64,000 bases of DNA from an uncultured Paracoccaceae bacterium (GCA_947500825.1 CANMTR010000003.1:186001-250000); one strand, 5' to 3'; shown: positions 50,604-63,530, counted from the first letter of the stretch. Numbers and translations: made by a program. Notes: generated by a model not told the origin, from the letters alone.

Positions 50604-50657
50604 CCCCACCCGACAGATGTCCCGACGCGCCCCCGACCTGATCCTCGGGGGCTTTTT
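50597..50657 (+). terminator. Attenuator hairpins in the ilvB leader
   Basis: A pause hairpin CGGGTG/CACCCG (50597-50602 with 50607-50612) overlaps the leader stop. The terminator is GCCCCCGA (50629-50636) with TCGGGGGC (50645-50652), followed by five T (50653-50657). An alternative pairing of 50590-50600 with 50621-50631 (10 of 11 bases) overlaps the first three terminator bases and could act as antiterminator. Confidence 0.65.
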
Positions 50658-50692
50658 CTTGGGCCAGATACGGCCAGAGACGGAGAAGTGAG

Positions 50693-52447
50693 ATGACGAA
50701 GCCCATCACCGGTGCACAGATGGTTGTCCAGGCCCTGAAGGATCAGGGCGTGGACGTCGTGTTCGGATATCCGGGCGGCGCCGTGCTTCCGATCTATGAC
50801 GAGATCTTCCTCCAGAACGAGATCCGCCACATTCTCGTGCGTCACGAGCAGGCGGCCGTCCACGCCGCCGAAGGCTACGCCCGCTCCACCGGCAAGGTCG
50901 GCTGCGCGCTCGTCACCTCCGGGCCGGGCGCGACGAACGCGGTCACCGGCCTGACCGACGCGCTGATGGACTCGATCCCGATCGTCGTCCTGTCGGGCCA
51001 GGTCCCCACGTTCCTGATCGGAACCGACGGCTTCCAGGAGGCCGATACCGTGGGCATCACGCGTCCCTGCACCAAGCACAACTGGCTGGTGAAGGACACC
51101 GACGCCCTGTCCGACACGATCCACCAGGCCTTCCACGTGGCCCGCGCCGGACGTCCCGGACCGGTCCTCGTCGACATTCCCAAGGACGTGCAGTTCGCCG
51201 TCGGCTCCTACACGCCCAAGGCCAAGGCGCGGACGCACCGCTACCGCCCCCGGGTGAAGGGCGATCCCGAGATCATCTCGCAACTGGCCGAGGCGATCTC
51301 GACCGCGAAGAGGCCGGTGATCTATTCCGGCGGCGGGGTCATCAACTCCGGCCCGGCGGCGAGCCAACTCCTGCGCGAGTTGTCGGAAGAGACGGGCATA
51401 CCCGTCACCTCGACGCTGATGGGCCTCGGCGCCTACCCGGCCAGCGGCAAGAACTGGCTGGGTATGCTGGGAATGCACGGCCTCTACGAGGCCAACCTGG
51501 CGATGCACGGCTGCGACCTGATGATCAACATCGGTGCGCGGTTCGACGACCGCATCACCGGCCGGGTGCAGGATTTCAGCCCCAACTCCGTCAAGGCGCA
51601 TATCGACATCGACCCGTCCTCGATCAACAAGGTCATCCACGTCGACATGCCGATCATCGGCGACGTGGCCCACGTGCTCGAGGATCTGCTCCGGATCTGG
51701 AAGTCCAAGGGCCGCCGGATGGACCGAGAGGCGATGGGCAAGTGGTGGTGCCAGATCGACGAATGGCGCAGCGTCGACTGCCTGTCCTTCGAGCCGGGCG
51801 AGACCGTCATCAAGCCCCAGCACGCCATGCGCCGCCTCGAGGCCCTGACCAAGGACCGCGACCGCTACATCACGACCGAGGTCGGTCAGCACCAGATGTG
51901 GGCGGCCCAGTACCTGGACTTCGACGGGCCCAACCGCTGGATGACGAGCGGCGGCCTGGGCACAATGGGCTACGGCCAGCCAGCCTCGATGGGGGTGCAG
52001 GTCGCCCACCCGGACGCGCTCGTCATCAATGTCGCCGGAGAGGCCTCATGGCTGATGAACATGCAGGAGATGGGCACGATGGTGCAGTATCACCTGCCGG
52101 TGAAGCAGTTCATCCTCAATAACGAGAGGTTGGGTATGGTCCGTCAGTGGCAAGAGCTGCTCCACGGCGAGCGCTATTCCCAGTCCTGGTCCGAGGCGCT
52201 GCCCGATTTCGTCAAGCTGGCGGAGGCCTTCGGCGCCAAGGGCATCCAGTGCAAGGACCCTGCCGACCTCGACGACGCGATCATGGAGATGCTCGATTAC
52301 GACGGTCCGGTGATCTTCGATTGCCTGGTGGAGAAGCACGAGAACTGCTTCCCGATGATCCCGAGCGGCGAGCCCCACAACAAGATGCTTCTGCCCAACG
52401 CCGAACGACAGGAGCAGATCACCTCGCCAGGTGCCGTCCTGGTGTGA
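50693..52447 (+). CDS. ilvB: Acetolactate synthase large subunit
   Basis: A 584-residue ThDP enzyme joining two pyruvates (or pyruvate and 2-oxobutyrate) in Val/Leu/Ile synthesis. The N-terminal [17 protein letters not shown] and [15 protein letters not shown] give the catalytic glutamate (E in RHEQ). The C-terminal ThDP region is [15 protein letters not shown] then [15 protein letters not shown], where the usual metal-ligand Asp of GDG/GDA is Glu. The regulatory subunit gene does not follow; a porin gene does. An attenuator-like leader precedes it. Confidence 0.94.
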   Translation: MTKPITGAQMVVQALKDQGVDVVFGYPGGAVLPIYDEIFLQNEIRHILVRHEQAAVHAAEGYARSTGKVGCALVTSGPGATNAVTGLTDALMDSIPIVVLSGQVPTFLIGTDGFQEADTVGITRPCTKHNWLVKDTDALSDTIHQAFHVARAGRPGPVLVDIPKDVQFAVGSYTPKAKARTHRYRPRVKGDPEIISQLAEAISTAKRPVIYSGGGVINSGPAASQLLRELSEETGIPVTSTLMGLGAYPASGKNWLGMLGMHGLYEANLAMHGCDLMINIGARFDDRITGRVQDFSPNSVKAHIDIDPSSINKVIHVDMPIIGDVAHVLEDLLRIWKSKGRRMDREAMGKWWCQIDEWRSVDCLSFEPGETVIKPQHAMRRLEALTKDRDRYITTEVGQHQMWAAQYLDFDGPNRWMTSGGLGTMGYGQPASMGVQVAHPDALVINVAGEASWLMNMQEMGTMVQYHLPVKQFILNNERLGMVRQWQELLHGERYSQSWSEALPDFVKLAEAFGAKGIQCKDPADLDDAIMEMLDYDGPVIFDCLVEKHENCFPMIPSGEPHNKMLLPNAERQEQITSPGAVLV

Positions 52448-52536
52448 GCCCGCGCGGCCCTGCAGACCGCGGGGCCGCACGTCACGACGCGGTGTGTCAA
52501 CGGGTTGCCCAAAGGCCCCTGTGGGGTCGAAGCTGA

Positions 52537-52558
52537 TCCCCGATCATGTCGGGGAGGG
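52537..52558 (+). promoter_or_regulatory. Hairpin covering the porin ribosome site
   Basis: TCCCCGA (52537-52543) pairs with TCGGGGA (52549-52555) around a 5-nt loop. The 3' arm contains most of the Shine-Dalgarno GGGGAGGG (52551-52558) of the porin gene, so folding would lower its translation. Confidence 0.45.
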
Positions 52559-52563
52559 CAATC

Positions 52564-53823
52564 ATGACTTGTGCGAGACGTTGGGGAAGATACGCGGCAC
52601 TCGCCGCGATCTGTATCGCCGGAACCGCCTCGGCCCAGGACGCGGGCAGCGAGGACGCGGGGTGGCCGACGCTCTACCGCTCGCAGAACGTCGAGCTCGT
52701 CAGCTTCGGCTATCTGCGCAGCCTCGGGTTCGGCGGCCGTTCCGGCGGCGGTAAGCAGGTCTGTTTCCAACTTCCCCGAGCCCCGGTGAAATACCGTCTC
52801 GGAAACGAGTGCGAGACCTATTTCGAACCCGGTTTCACCCTCACCTTCGGTGACCGCGAGGGCGGCCCGACGCTGGAATTCAATCTTCGTAACGCGATTA
52901 CTGGCACGCCTGTCAACGATTATGACGACTGGGAGGTCTCTACGGTCGAGGCCTGGGCGGGGATCGAAGATTTCGCCGCCACCGGCCCGCTCGCCGGTGC
53001 CCGGGTGTGGGGTGGCCAGCGCTTCTATTATCGGCAGGACACCCACATCCACGATTTCTACTACTGGAACGGCACTGGGCTGGGCGCCGGGATCGATCAG
53101 ATCCCCTTCGGTTTGGGCAAGCTGGCTCTTTCGTGGTTCGAGCATTCGAGCTTCGACGTCGAGACCGCCCTCGACGAAGGCACGCCCTATCGCCGGTTTG
53201 AAGCGCGGGTGGAAGAGTGGACCCAGTCCGACAGGGTCACCTTCCGCGGTGCCCTCGACCTGCGCGTCGCGAAAAACGATCACGACACGGTCGCCGAGTT
53301 CGGCGGCCTCGCGACGCTTGAAGCCGAAATTGCCGAAGTGCTTCAGGGAACGGCCTCGCTCACCCTGCAGATGGGCTGGGGCGCGGGGCACGAGATGTTC
53401 TATTTCTCGGATTCCACGGCGCGGGGCGACGCACTGGGCGTCCGCGCCATCGCCACCCACCTAGCGAACCGCGGTGACAATTTCTCTATCATGTCGACCG
53501 CCGTTCTCGAAGCCCAGTCCCACGGCCGCGAATGGGTGTCCCTAGGCGCGCGCCCGATCTGGCGCATCGCAGGCGATTTCCACTGGTCAGTCGAGCCGGG
53601 GCTCGACGTGACCACGGATGGAGTCGATAGCCGAATACTGGCCAAGCTCTCGACCGCGCTGGTGTGGAAGCCAGGCGGCCAAGACTTCTTCGATCGGCCG
53701 GCGTTTCGTGCCTTCGCGACCTTTGCCGACTGGAACGCGGACGCAGCCCAGGCCGGGATCGCACCGGCATTTTCCCGCAGCCGCGGTGCGACCTACGGGG
53801 TGCAGGTCGAACATTGGTGGTGA
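52564..53823 (+). CDS. LamB/maltoporin-type carbohydrate porin
   Basis: A 419-residue outer-membrane protein with signal peptide ending AGTASAQ. LamB-family marks are SFGYLRSLGFGG near the N terminus, KYRLGNECETYFEPGF, and RFYYRQDTHIHDFYYW, which correspond to conserved maltoporin strands and the inward-folded loop. Alternating amphipathic strands and the terminal aromatic (EHWW) fit an 18-strand barrel. It should admit oligosaccharides. GGGAGGG 5 nt upstream sets the start. No sugar transporter adjoins it, so the substrate is open. Confidence 0.82.
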   Translation: MTCARRWGRYAALAAICIAGTASAQDAGSEDAGWPTLYRSQNVELVSFGYLRSLGFGGRSGGGKQVCFQLPRAPVKYRLGNECETYFEPGFTLTFGDREGGPTLEFNLRNAITGTPVNDYDDWEVSTVEAWAGIEDFAATGPLAGARVWGGQRFYYRQDTHIHDFYYWNGTGLGAGIDQIPFGLGKLALSWFEHSSFDVETALDEGTPYRRFEARVEEWTQSDRVTFRGALDLRVAKNDHDTVAEFGGLATLEAEIAEVLQGTASLTLQMGWGAGHEMFYFSDSTARGDALGVRAIATHLANRGDNFSIMSTAVLEAQSHGREWVSLGARPIWRIAGDFHWSVEPGLDVTTDGVDSRILAKLSTALVWKPGGQDFFDRPAFRAFATFADWNADAAQAGIAPAFSRSRGATYGVQVEHWW

Positions 53824-53874
53824 GCGCGAGCCGGAGACCCGAAGGCCCCCGGCATTCCTCCCCTCGACTCCCCG

Positions 53875-57471
<3,597 letters not shown>

Positions 57472-57556
57472 GTCGTCGGTGCCCCATCTGGTCCGTGTCG
57501 CGACGCGCCCACCACCAAGGCGAAAGAGGCCGGGCCATGAAAATGACCGCATATTC

Positions 57557-57572
57557 TCACTATATCTGGTGG
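57557..57572 (-). promoter_or_regulatory. NrdR-like box upstream of nrdJ
   Basis: CACTATATCTGGTG with flanking bases matches 12 of 16 positions of the NrdR consensus ACACTATATATAGTGT. It overlaps a possible -10 (TATAGT on the minus strand), so bound NrdR would repress nrdJ. The usual second box about 31 bp away is not seen. Confidence 0.6.
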
Positions 57573-57635
57573 GTCGCCGCCTTGTGCCTACAGAACTGAG
57601 GCAGGGACCGGCCTCGGTCAACGCGCTTTTGCAGG

Positions 57636-57814
57636 TTATCCCCAGCAAAAATCGCTTGACCGAAACCGGCCACTTCACCCTCTCGCGGCGGCTCCCGAAA
57701 AAGCGCCGGAATTTCGACCGGATAGCCTGCGAATCGCTACGAGCGGCACAACTACAGACCGTTGCATCTCTGCATATGCCATTTCGAGCCTTGCGGTGGA
57801 CAAGATGTGGACAG
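57636..57814. promoter_or_regulatory. Cluster of DnaA-like boxes upstream of nrdJ
   Basis: TTATCCCCA (57636-57644, one mismatch to TTATCCACA) and, on the other strand, TTGTCCACC (57795-57803) and CTGTCCACA (57806-57814), two mismatches each. DnaA controls nrd genes in other bacteria. The rest of the 479-nt gap 57472-57950 shows no gene and no recognisable cobalamin riboswitch. Confidence 0.35.
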
Positions 57815-57950
57815 TCCTGCGAGGCCATTCAGGAGGGCATGCGACCGAATCCCGCCGCCCGAACCGGTTCCTGCTGCAGCCTGCGGCGAAAGCGGTTACC
57901 TCGGCGCCGAAGCCTCCGGGAACCGGGGCGCGATGGACGGGAGCGCGCGG

Positions 57951-58841
57951 ATGTCGACGAAGTACAAGCTCGCCGCCGGCAGCATCGCCGTCGGGGTCGC
58001 CGTCCTGCTGATCAAGGCGGCGGCGTGGTGGATCACCGGCTCGGTGGCGCTCCTGTCGGATGCGCTCGAGAGCACCGTCAATGTCGCCACCGCCGTGGCG
58101 GCCCTGGTGGCGATCCGGGTCGCCGCGAGGCCCGCCGACGCGACCCACCCCTACGGCCACGACAAGGCGGAGTTCTTCTCGGCGGTTCTCGAGGGCGTGA
58201 TGATCATCGTCGCCGCCCTGCTGATCCTGCGCGAGGCGTGGTCCGGGCTCCTCTCCCCCACACCGGTCGGGGCGGCGACGGCGGGGCTCGCCGTCAGCCT
58301 CGTGGCCACGGCGCTCAACGCCCTGTGGGCGCGGGTCCTTATCAGCCAGGGGAGGTCTGAGCGCTCGCCCGCGCTGGTGGCCGACGGCCGCCACCTGTGG
58401 GCCGACGTGGTCACCTCGGCTGGCGTCGTGGCGGGCTTGGGCCTCGCCGTCTGGACGGAGATCTGGATCCTCGATCCGATCCTCGCCGCCCTGGTCGCGC
58501 TCAATATCCTGTGGTCGGGGGCGCGGCTGGTGAAGGACTCCCTGTCCGGCCTGCTCGACGAGGCTGTCTCGGAGACCTGCCTTCGCAGGATCCGATCTCT
58601 CATCGCCGAGAATGCCGAGGGCGCCTACGAGGCCCACGACATCCGCACCCGCCATGCCGGACCCACGACCTTCATCGACTTTCACCTGATCGTCCCGGGC
58701 AGCATGACCGTCCACGACGCCCACGAGATCTGCGACCGGATCGAGGACAGGCTGGAGGAGGAACTGGGAGATGCCCGGGTCACCATCCACATCGAGCCCG
58801 AGCACAAGTCCAAGAACCAGGGGGTCGTGGTCGTGTCCTGA
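57951..58841 (+). CDS. Cation diffusion facilitator family efflux protein
   Basis: A 296-residue CDF transporter with six helices and a C-terminal cytoplasmic domain. Metal-site residues appear in ALLSDALESTVNVATAVAAL (helix 2) and VADGRHLWADVVTSAGVVAG (helix 5), and the HPYGHDKAEFFSAVLEG loop is conserved. The C-terminal block HAGPTTFIDFHLIVPGSMTV is the dimerisation domain. The first metal position reads Ser-Asp and the second His-Asp; specificity (Zn, Fe or Mn) is not certain. It converges on the Usp gene. Confidence 0.9.
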   Translation: MSTKYKLAAGSIAVGVAVLLIKAAAWWITGSVALLSDALESTVNVATAVAALVAIRVAARPADATHPYGHDKAEFFSAVLEGVMIIVAALLILREAWSGLLSPTPVGAATAGLAVSLVATALNALWARVLISQGRSERSPALVADGRHLWADVVTSAGVVAGLGLAVWTEIWILDPILAALVALNILWSGARLVKDSLSGLLDEAVSETCLRRIRSLIAENAEGAYEAHDIRTRHAGPTTFIDFHLIVPGSMTVHDAHEICDRIEDRLEEELGDARVTIHIEPEHKSKNQGVVVVS

Positions 58842-58855
58842 AGCGGGCGCGCCCC

Positions 58856-59707
58856 TTACCTTACGAGCAGGATCGGCACCTTGCAGCTCCGCATCATCTC
58901 CAGGCTGGTGGACCCGACGAAGAGCGCGCGCAGGCGCGAGTGGCCCGATGCCCCCATCACCAGATGGTCGAACGGCCCCTCATCGACATGCCGGCCGAGC
59001 GCCTCCTCGGGCTGACCTGACAGGACCTGCGTATCCACGTCGAGGCCCGCCGCCGCCAGTTTGGCTTGCGCGTCCGCCAGTTCCGTCGGCGCGGCGTCGC
59101 CTTCCCGGCTGACGGTGACGATGCGGATCGCGAGCCCCTCGTAGAGCGGGCTACGAGACACGTAATCCACCGCGCGCATGGCGCTGGCGCTGCCGTCGAA
59201 GGCGATGAGCACGCGCTCGATGGGTCGGAAGGCGCGCGAGGCCACGAAGAGCGGGCGCGATGTGGTGCGCACGACCCTTTCCAAGTTGGACCCGAGGTGG
59301 CCCTTGGCGAAGTCGGCGCCCTCGCCGCGCTTGCCGATCAGGATCATCTCGGCCGACTTCTCCCGCTCCGTGACCGCCTCGACCAGGTCGCCGTGGCGCA
59401 ACTGCTCGCTCGCCTCGACTCCCGCCTCGTCCAGGAGGTCCTTGGCATCCTCCAGGATCGCCCGCCCGCGATGGACGGCAAGCTTCGCGCGCTGCTCGTC
59501 CAGGCCGGACAACTCTTCCAGCAGGGCGCTGCGCGCACCCAGTGCGATGGCCCCCGAGAGGTCGGCACCGGAATTTCCCTCGCGGCGGCCCAGCACATGC
59601 ATCACGTCCACCGTGGCGCCGCTGCGCCTTGCGACCCAAACCGCGTGCTCGCAAACGCTTCCCGAATAGGCGGATCCGTCCACCAACGCGATGATCTTGC
59701 TCGTCAT
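58856..59707 (-). CDS. Tandem universal stress protein
   Basis: A 283-residue protein made of two Usp domains. The second domain keeps the ATP-binding pattern GASGHSRLRALFVGSTS; the first has GKRGEGADFAKGHLGSN, also close to the pattern. GGAGGGA precedes the ATG. It follows the SulP gene on the same strand by 14 nt, so it probably regulates or is co-induced with that transporter. Its C terminus ends KVPILLVR as in typical Usp proteins. Confidence 0.9.
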   Translation of the reverse strand: MTSKIIALVDGSAYSGSVCEHAVWVARRSGATVDVMHVLGRREGNSGADLSGAIALGARSALLEELSGLDEQRAKLAVHRGRAILEDAKDLLDEAGVEASEQLRHGDLVEAVTEREKSAEMILIGKRGEGADFAKGHLGSNLERVVRTTSRPLFVASRAFRPIERVLIAFDGSASAMRAVDYVSRSPLYEGLAIRIVTVSREGDAAPTELADAQAKLAAAGLDVDTQVLSGQPEEALGRHVDEGPFDHLVMGASGHSRLRALFVGSTSLEMMRSCKVPILLVR

Positions 59708-59721
59708 GACGTCTCCCTCCT

Positions 59722-61203
59722 TCAGTGTGCGGCCAGCTTGTCCAACGCGTCGGGCTTGTCGTGCACGCCAAGCCTGTCGACGATGGTCTCGGAGGCTTCG
59801 TTCATGCCCCTGATCTCCACCTCCGAGCCGTCGCGGCGGAACTTCAGGACCGCCATGTCGAGTGCCGCGACCGACGAGATGTCCCAGATATGGGCGCGGT
59901 TCACGTCGATCACGACCTTCTCGGCGGCCTCGCGAAAGTCGAAGGCGGCCATGAAGTCCTCCGCCGAGGCGAAGAAAAGCTGGCCCTCCACGTGATAGGT
60001 CCGCACGCGGCCGTCCTGGGACAGCGCCGATGTCACGCGGAAGAGCTGCGCGATCTTTGCCGCGAAGAACAGCCCCGAGAGCAGCACGCCCACAAGCACA
60101 CCGATCGCCAGGTTGTGGGTGTAGACCACCACCGCAACGGTCGAGAGCATCACGATGGAGGACGAGCGCGGATGTGTCCGCAGATCCTTGATCGACGACC
60201 ACGAGAAGGTGCCGATCGAAACCATGATCATGATCGCCACCAGTGCTGCCATCGGAATGCGCGAGACAAGGTCGCCCAGGACCACTACGAGGAACAACAG
60301 CACCGTTCCGGCGACGAAACACGAAAGACGTCCGCGTCCGCCCGACTTGATGTTGATGATCGACTGACCGATCATCGCGCATCCCGCCATGCCGCCGATG
60401 AAGCCGGTCGCAGTGTTGGCCAGCCCCTGCCCCACGCATTCCTGGTTTCGGTCCGAACTGGTGTCGGTAAGCTCGTCGACGATGTTCTCGGTCATCAGGC
60501 TCTCCAAGAGGCCCACCACGGCGACCGCGGCGGCGTAGGGGAAGATGATCGCCAGCGTCTCGAGAGTCAGCGGTATATCGGGTATCAGGAACACCGGCAG
60601 CGTATCGGGCAGGGCACCCATGTCGCCCACCGTGCGCACGTCCCACCCCATGGCCAGGACCACCGCCGTCAGTACCACGATGGCGACCAGCGGCGAGGGC
60701 ACCGCGGTCGTCGCTCGGGGGAACAGGTAGATGATCGCGAGGCCGGCGGCGACGAGCGGATAGGTAAGCCACGGCACGTCGACCAGCTCGGGGATCTGCG
60801 CCATGAAGATCAGGATCGCCAGCGCGTTGACGAACCCCGTCATCACCGAGCGCGACACGAACCGCATCAGGTGGCCTAGCCTGGCGAAGCCGGCGGCGAT
60901 CTGCAGAAGGCCGGCGAGCACCGTGGTCGCGAGCAGGTATTCCAGCCCGTGATCGGCCACGAGGGTGACCATCAGCACCGCGGTCGCGGCCGTGGCCGCC
61001 GAGATCATGCCGGGCCGACCGCCGGCGATGGCGGTCACCATGGCGATCGAGAAGGAGGCGTAGAGCCCCACCTTGGGGTCCACGCCCGCGATGATGGAAA
61101 AAGCGATGGCCTCGGGTATGAGGGCGAGCGCAACGACGATGCCCGAAAGCATGTCACCACGCACGTTACCGAGCCACTGGCGTCGGTAGGCGTCGAAAGT
61201 CAT
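59722..61203 (-). CDS. SulP family anion transporter with STAS domain
   Basis: A 493-residue transporter. The N-terminal signature [20 protein letters not shown] and the block [20 protein letters not shown] identify SulP. A C-terminal STAS domain is present ([20 protein letters not shown], then [17 protein letters not shown]). Ligands in the family include sulfate, bicarbonate and dicarboxylates; the sequence does not decide. Forms a two-gene unit with the tandem Usp gene. Confidence 0.92.
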   Translation of the reverse strand: MTFDAYRRQWLGNVRGDMLSGIVVALALIPEAIAFSIIAGVDPKVGLYASFSIAMVTAIAGGRPGMISAATAATAVLMVTLVADHGLEYLLATTVLAGLLQIAAGFARLGHLMRFVSRSVMTGFVNALAILIFMAQIPELVDVPWLTYPLVAAGLAIIYLFPRATTAVPSPLVAIVVLTAVVLAMGWDVRTVGDMGALPDTLPVFLIPDIPLTLETLAIIFPYAAAVAVVGLLESLMTENIVDELTDTSSDRNQECVGQGLANTATGFIGGMAGCAMIGQSIINIKSGGRGRLSCFVAGTVLLFLVVVLGDLVSRIPMAALVAIMIMVSIGTFSWSSIKDLRTHPRSSSIVMLSTVAVVVYTHNLAIGVLVGVLLSGLFFAAKIAQLFRVTSALSQDGRVRTYHVEGQLFFASAEDFMAAFDFREAAEKVVIDVNRAHIWDISSVAALDMAVLKFRRDGSEVEIRGMNEASETIVDRLGVHDKPDALDKLAAH

Positions 61204-61294
61204 TTGGGATGTCCCGTTCCTGTCCGGCCCGGCGGGGGGCGCCGCGCCGGTGTCGTAAAAGTACGTCTGGTTGGCCCGGCGGATCGGCGGCCGG

Positions 61295-61341
61295 GAGAGC
61301 CATCCGGGACTCGCACCCGGATCCGGTCGTTCAAGGCTCTC
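61295..61341 (-). other. Compact two-stem tRNA-like fold
   Basis: GAGAGCC (61295-61301) pairs with GGCTCTC (61335-61341). Stacked directly on it, ATCCGGG (61302-61308) pairs with CCCGGAT (61316-61322) around a 7-nt loop that reads TGCGAGT on the minus strand, like a T arm. A 12-nt bulge replaces the D and anticodon arms. No CCA and no anticodon arm, so not a working tRNA. Confidence 0.35.
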
Positions 61342-61445
61342 TTAGGCGCGCGACCCGACAAGCGCAACCGCCCGCCCCGAACTCCTGCGCGGAACGCAAC
61401 CGTCGGCACCGCTGTTGGGCGGCGAAACAAGTCAGGATCACGATC

Positions 61446-62186
61446 ATGAGTCTCAAGCGCATACTTGGAACGATGCTCGCCTCCCGCATGGGGGGGCGCG
61501 GCCGACGCGGCGGCTTTATGGGCAGCGCCGCGATGATGAGCGGTCTCGGCCGCCGCAGGTCCGGAATGGGCGGCAAGATGGGTCTCGCGGCCATGGGCTT
61601 CATGGCCTACCGTGCCTACAAGGATCACCAGTCCCGCACCGCAGGAAGCGCGAGCGCGTCGACCGCCGGCTCCACCTCGTCCAGTTCCTCGGGTTCGAGC
61701 GGCGGTATCGCCGACATGATAAAGGACGTGGTCGACCGCGTCTCCGGCAGTTCCGGAAGCCAGTCGAGCGGACCGTCTTCCGCGGCGTCCGCCCCGGAAG
61801 ACGACGGCATGCAGGAAGAGGCGCGCGCGGCCGAGAACTTCAGCGAGGATACCGCGCTTCTCCTGATCCGTGCCATGGTGACCGCCGCGTATTCGGATGG
61901 CTCGCTTTCGAACGACGAGCGCGAGCGGATCATGGGGCAGATCGACGAAGCCGGCGGAACGGCGGAGGATCGTGCCGTCATGGAGCGCGAGATCGCCAAC
62001 CCCAAGCCGCTCGACACCCTTCTGGCGGACGTCGACGACCAGGAAACGGCCGAGGAGTTCTACCTCGCCTCACGCGTCGCCGTGGACGGGAAGACAGAGG
62101 CGAACCGTACCTACCTCGACGATTTGCGTCGCCGGCTCAATTTGTCGGAAGCGCAGGTGAGCGAGGTCGAGGAAATGACAGCCTGA
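61446..62186 (+). CDS. DUF533/TerB-like protein
   Basis: A 246-residue protein. The N-terminal part is glycine-, arginine- and methionine-rich (GGRGRRGGFMGSAAMMSG) and followed by a serine-rich linker (about 75-130). The C-terminal domain (TALLLIRAMVTAAYSDGSLS, then ERERIMGQIDEAGG) is the helical TerB-type fold of DUF533 proteins, whose SDG segment often binds metal. Function is unknown. The 242-nt gap before it contains the tRNA-like fold. Confidence 0.83.
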   Translation: MSLKRILGTMLASRMGGRGRRGGFMGSAAMMSGLGRRRSGMGGKMGLAAMGFMAYRAYKDHQSRTAGSASASTAGSTSSSSSGSSGGIADMIKDVVDRVSGSSGSQSSGPSSAASAPEDDGMQEEARAAENFSEDTALLLIRAMVTAAYSDGSLSNDERERIMGQIDEAGGTAEDRAVMEREIANPKPLDTLLADVDDQETAEEFYLASRVAVDGKTEANRTYLDDLRRRLNLSEAQVSEVEEMTA

Positions 62187-62205
62187 TCCGCTAGGCAGAA
62201 TGTCG

Positions 62206-62249
62206 GACGGCGATCTCGCGGGTTGATTTCCGGCCGGCAGATCGCCGTC
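62206..62249. repeat. 11-bp inverted repeat after the DUF533 gene
   Basis: GACGGCGATCT (62206-62216) pairs perfectly with AGATCGCCGTC (62239-62249) around a 22-nt loop, 20 nt after the stop. No U tract follows. The remaining sequence to 62556 shows no gene or clear promoter. Confidence 0.6.
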
Positions 62250-62556
62250 TGACCCCGGTGGTGCGATTGAGGCGATCCTCGCCTTCCACGGCAAAAAGCA
62301 ACCCAAGAACCATCGCGAATGGCTTCAAGTCCGGCCGACGACGACGTAGTTGCAAATTCTTCCGCAGCGGTATGATGCGGGTACCACCTCACCATCCCGG
62401 CAGGTGTTCGCGGCTCCGGTGTCTTCCCGCAGTTTATGGCCGAAACCGATTGGCTGGCATGCAACGTGGGTGGCACGGCCTAGACCAAGTCGCTATTTAT
62501 GACGCTTTTCCACCCCTGACGATCCGGGGTGGGCAAGAATCTCCGAGGGGCTGGAC

Positions 62557-63522
62557 ATGGAGGCGAGACGAAGCTCGGACACGGTACGCGACGCGGTTCT
62601 GACGCATGGGGTCGTCACCGAGCATCCCGAAGACCTGATTGCCGGAAGGGGATGGCGCGTGGTCCTCGCCGTCGTTCGAGAAGCGCTCCTGAGGTTGTGG
62701 AGCGATGACGCGTTCGGCCTTGCCGGCAATGTCGCGTTCCGCGTCCTCCTGGCGATCTTTCCGTTCCTCATCTTCACCTCGGCGCTGACCGCCTTCATCG
62801 GCGACCGGTCCATGGCCGACGGTCTCATCACCTTCCTCATCGCCATCGTTCCCCCCGCCCTGGTCGACCCGATCGTGTCGGAGGTTCAGCAAGTCATGGG
62901 GGTGCAGCGCGGTGGCGTCATCAGCCTCGGCATCCTGCTCACGATCTGGTTCGCCGTCGGTGGAGCGGACGGTATCCGGGTCGGGCTGAACCGCTCCTAC
63001 GGCATCGCGGAGACACGCTCTTTCGTGATCCTCTACCTGGTGCAAAGCGCCATGGTGGTTCTGACGAGCCTCTCGCTCGCGCTTATCGGGTATCTCCTCG
63101 TCCTCGCGCCGCGAGCGGGATCGTGGCTCCACGTCCTGATGCCGAGGTTCGATCCCGCCTCGTTCGAGGTCGGGCTCGTGCGCTACCCGGTTGCCGGACT
63201 GATCCTGGCGACTGCGCTACTGGCGGCGCATGCTTTCCTCCCCGCACGGCGGACGAAATTCTCCAACATCTGGCCGGGGGTTCTCTTCACCACCCTGTCC
63301 TGGTCGATCCTCACGGCCACGTTCTCGTTCTACCTCGGACGGTTCGCCACCTATCCCAGCTATTACGCGGGGCTCGCCGGAATCGTGGCCGCCCTCTACT
63401 TCATGTATCTCGCCTCGCTTCTGTTGATCTTCGGCGGCGAGTTGAACCGTGCCCTTCGCATCCGTCGCCTCGCGCGCGCCATGCGCCAGGACGAGGCCCC
63501 GGCGCCTTCGAACCCTGCCTGA
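62557..63522 (+). CDS. YihY/BrkB family inner-membrane protein (second copy)
   Basis: A 321-residue protein with six helices: GLAGNVAFRVLLAIFPFLIF near residues 53-72, FVILYLVQSAMVVLTSLSLA, and a C-terminal ALYFMYLASLLLIFGGELNR that carries the conserved GGELN motif. GAGGGG lies 6 nt upstream of the ATG. It is longer at the N terminus than the BrkB protein at 49.5 kb. It converges on the antiporter gene with 8 nt between. Confidence 0.86.
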   Translation: MEARRSSDTVRDAVLTHGVVTEHPEDLIAGRGWRVVLAVVREALLRLWSDDAFGLAGNVAFRVLLAIFPFLIFTSALTAFIGDRSMADGLITFLIAIVPPALVDPIVSEVQQVMGVQRGGVISLGILLTIWFAVGGADGIRVGLNRSYGIAETRSFVILYLVQSAMVVLTSLSLALIGYLLVLAPRAGSWLHVLMPRFDPASFEVGLVRYPVAGLILATALLAAHAFLPARRTKFSNIWPGVLFTTLSWSILTATFSFYLGRFATYPSYYAGLAGIVAALYFMYLASLLLIFGGELNRALRIRRLARAMRQDEAPAPSNPA

Positions 63523-63530
63523 CCGCACCC

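Noticed and set aside
57480-57600. A second NrdR box about 31 bp from the first
   Set aside because: I looked at the expected spacing on both sides and found no comparable sequence. Single boxes occur, so the first is kept at moderate confidence.
57472-57950. Cobalamin riboswitch upstream of nrdJ
   Set aside because: No B12-box-like sequence with the expected surrounding helices could be found on the minus strand; the gene product uses B12, but that alone does not imply a riboswitch.
61295-61350. A functional tRNA gene on the minus strand
   Set aside because: Acceptor-like and T-arm-like stems exist, but there is no D arm, no anticodon arm and no CCA. Kept only as an unexplained fold.
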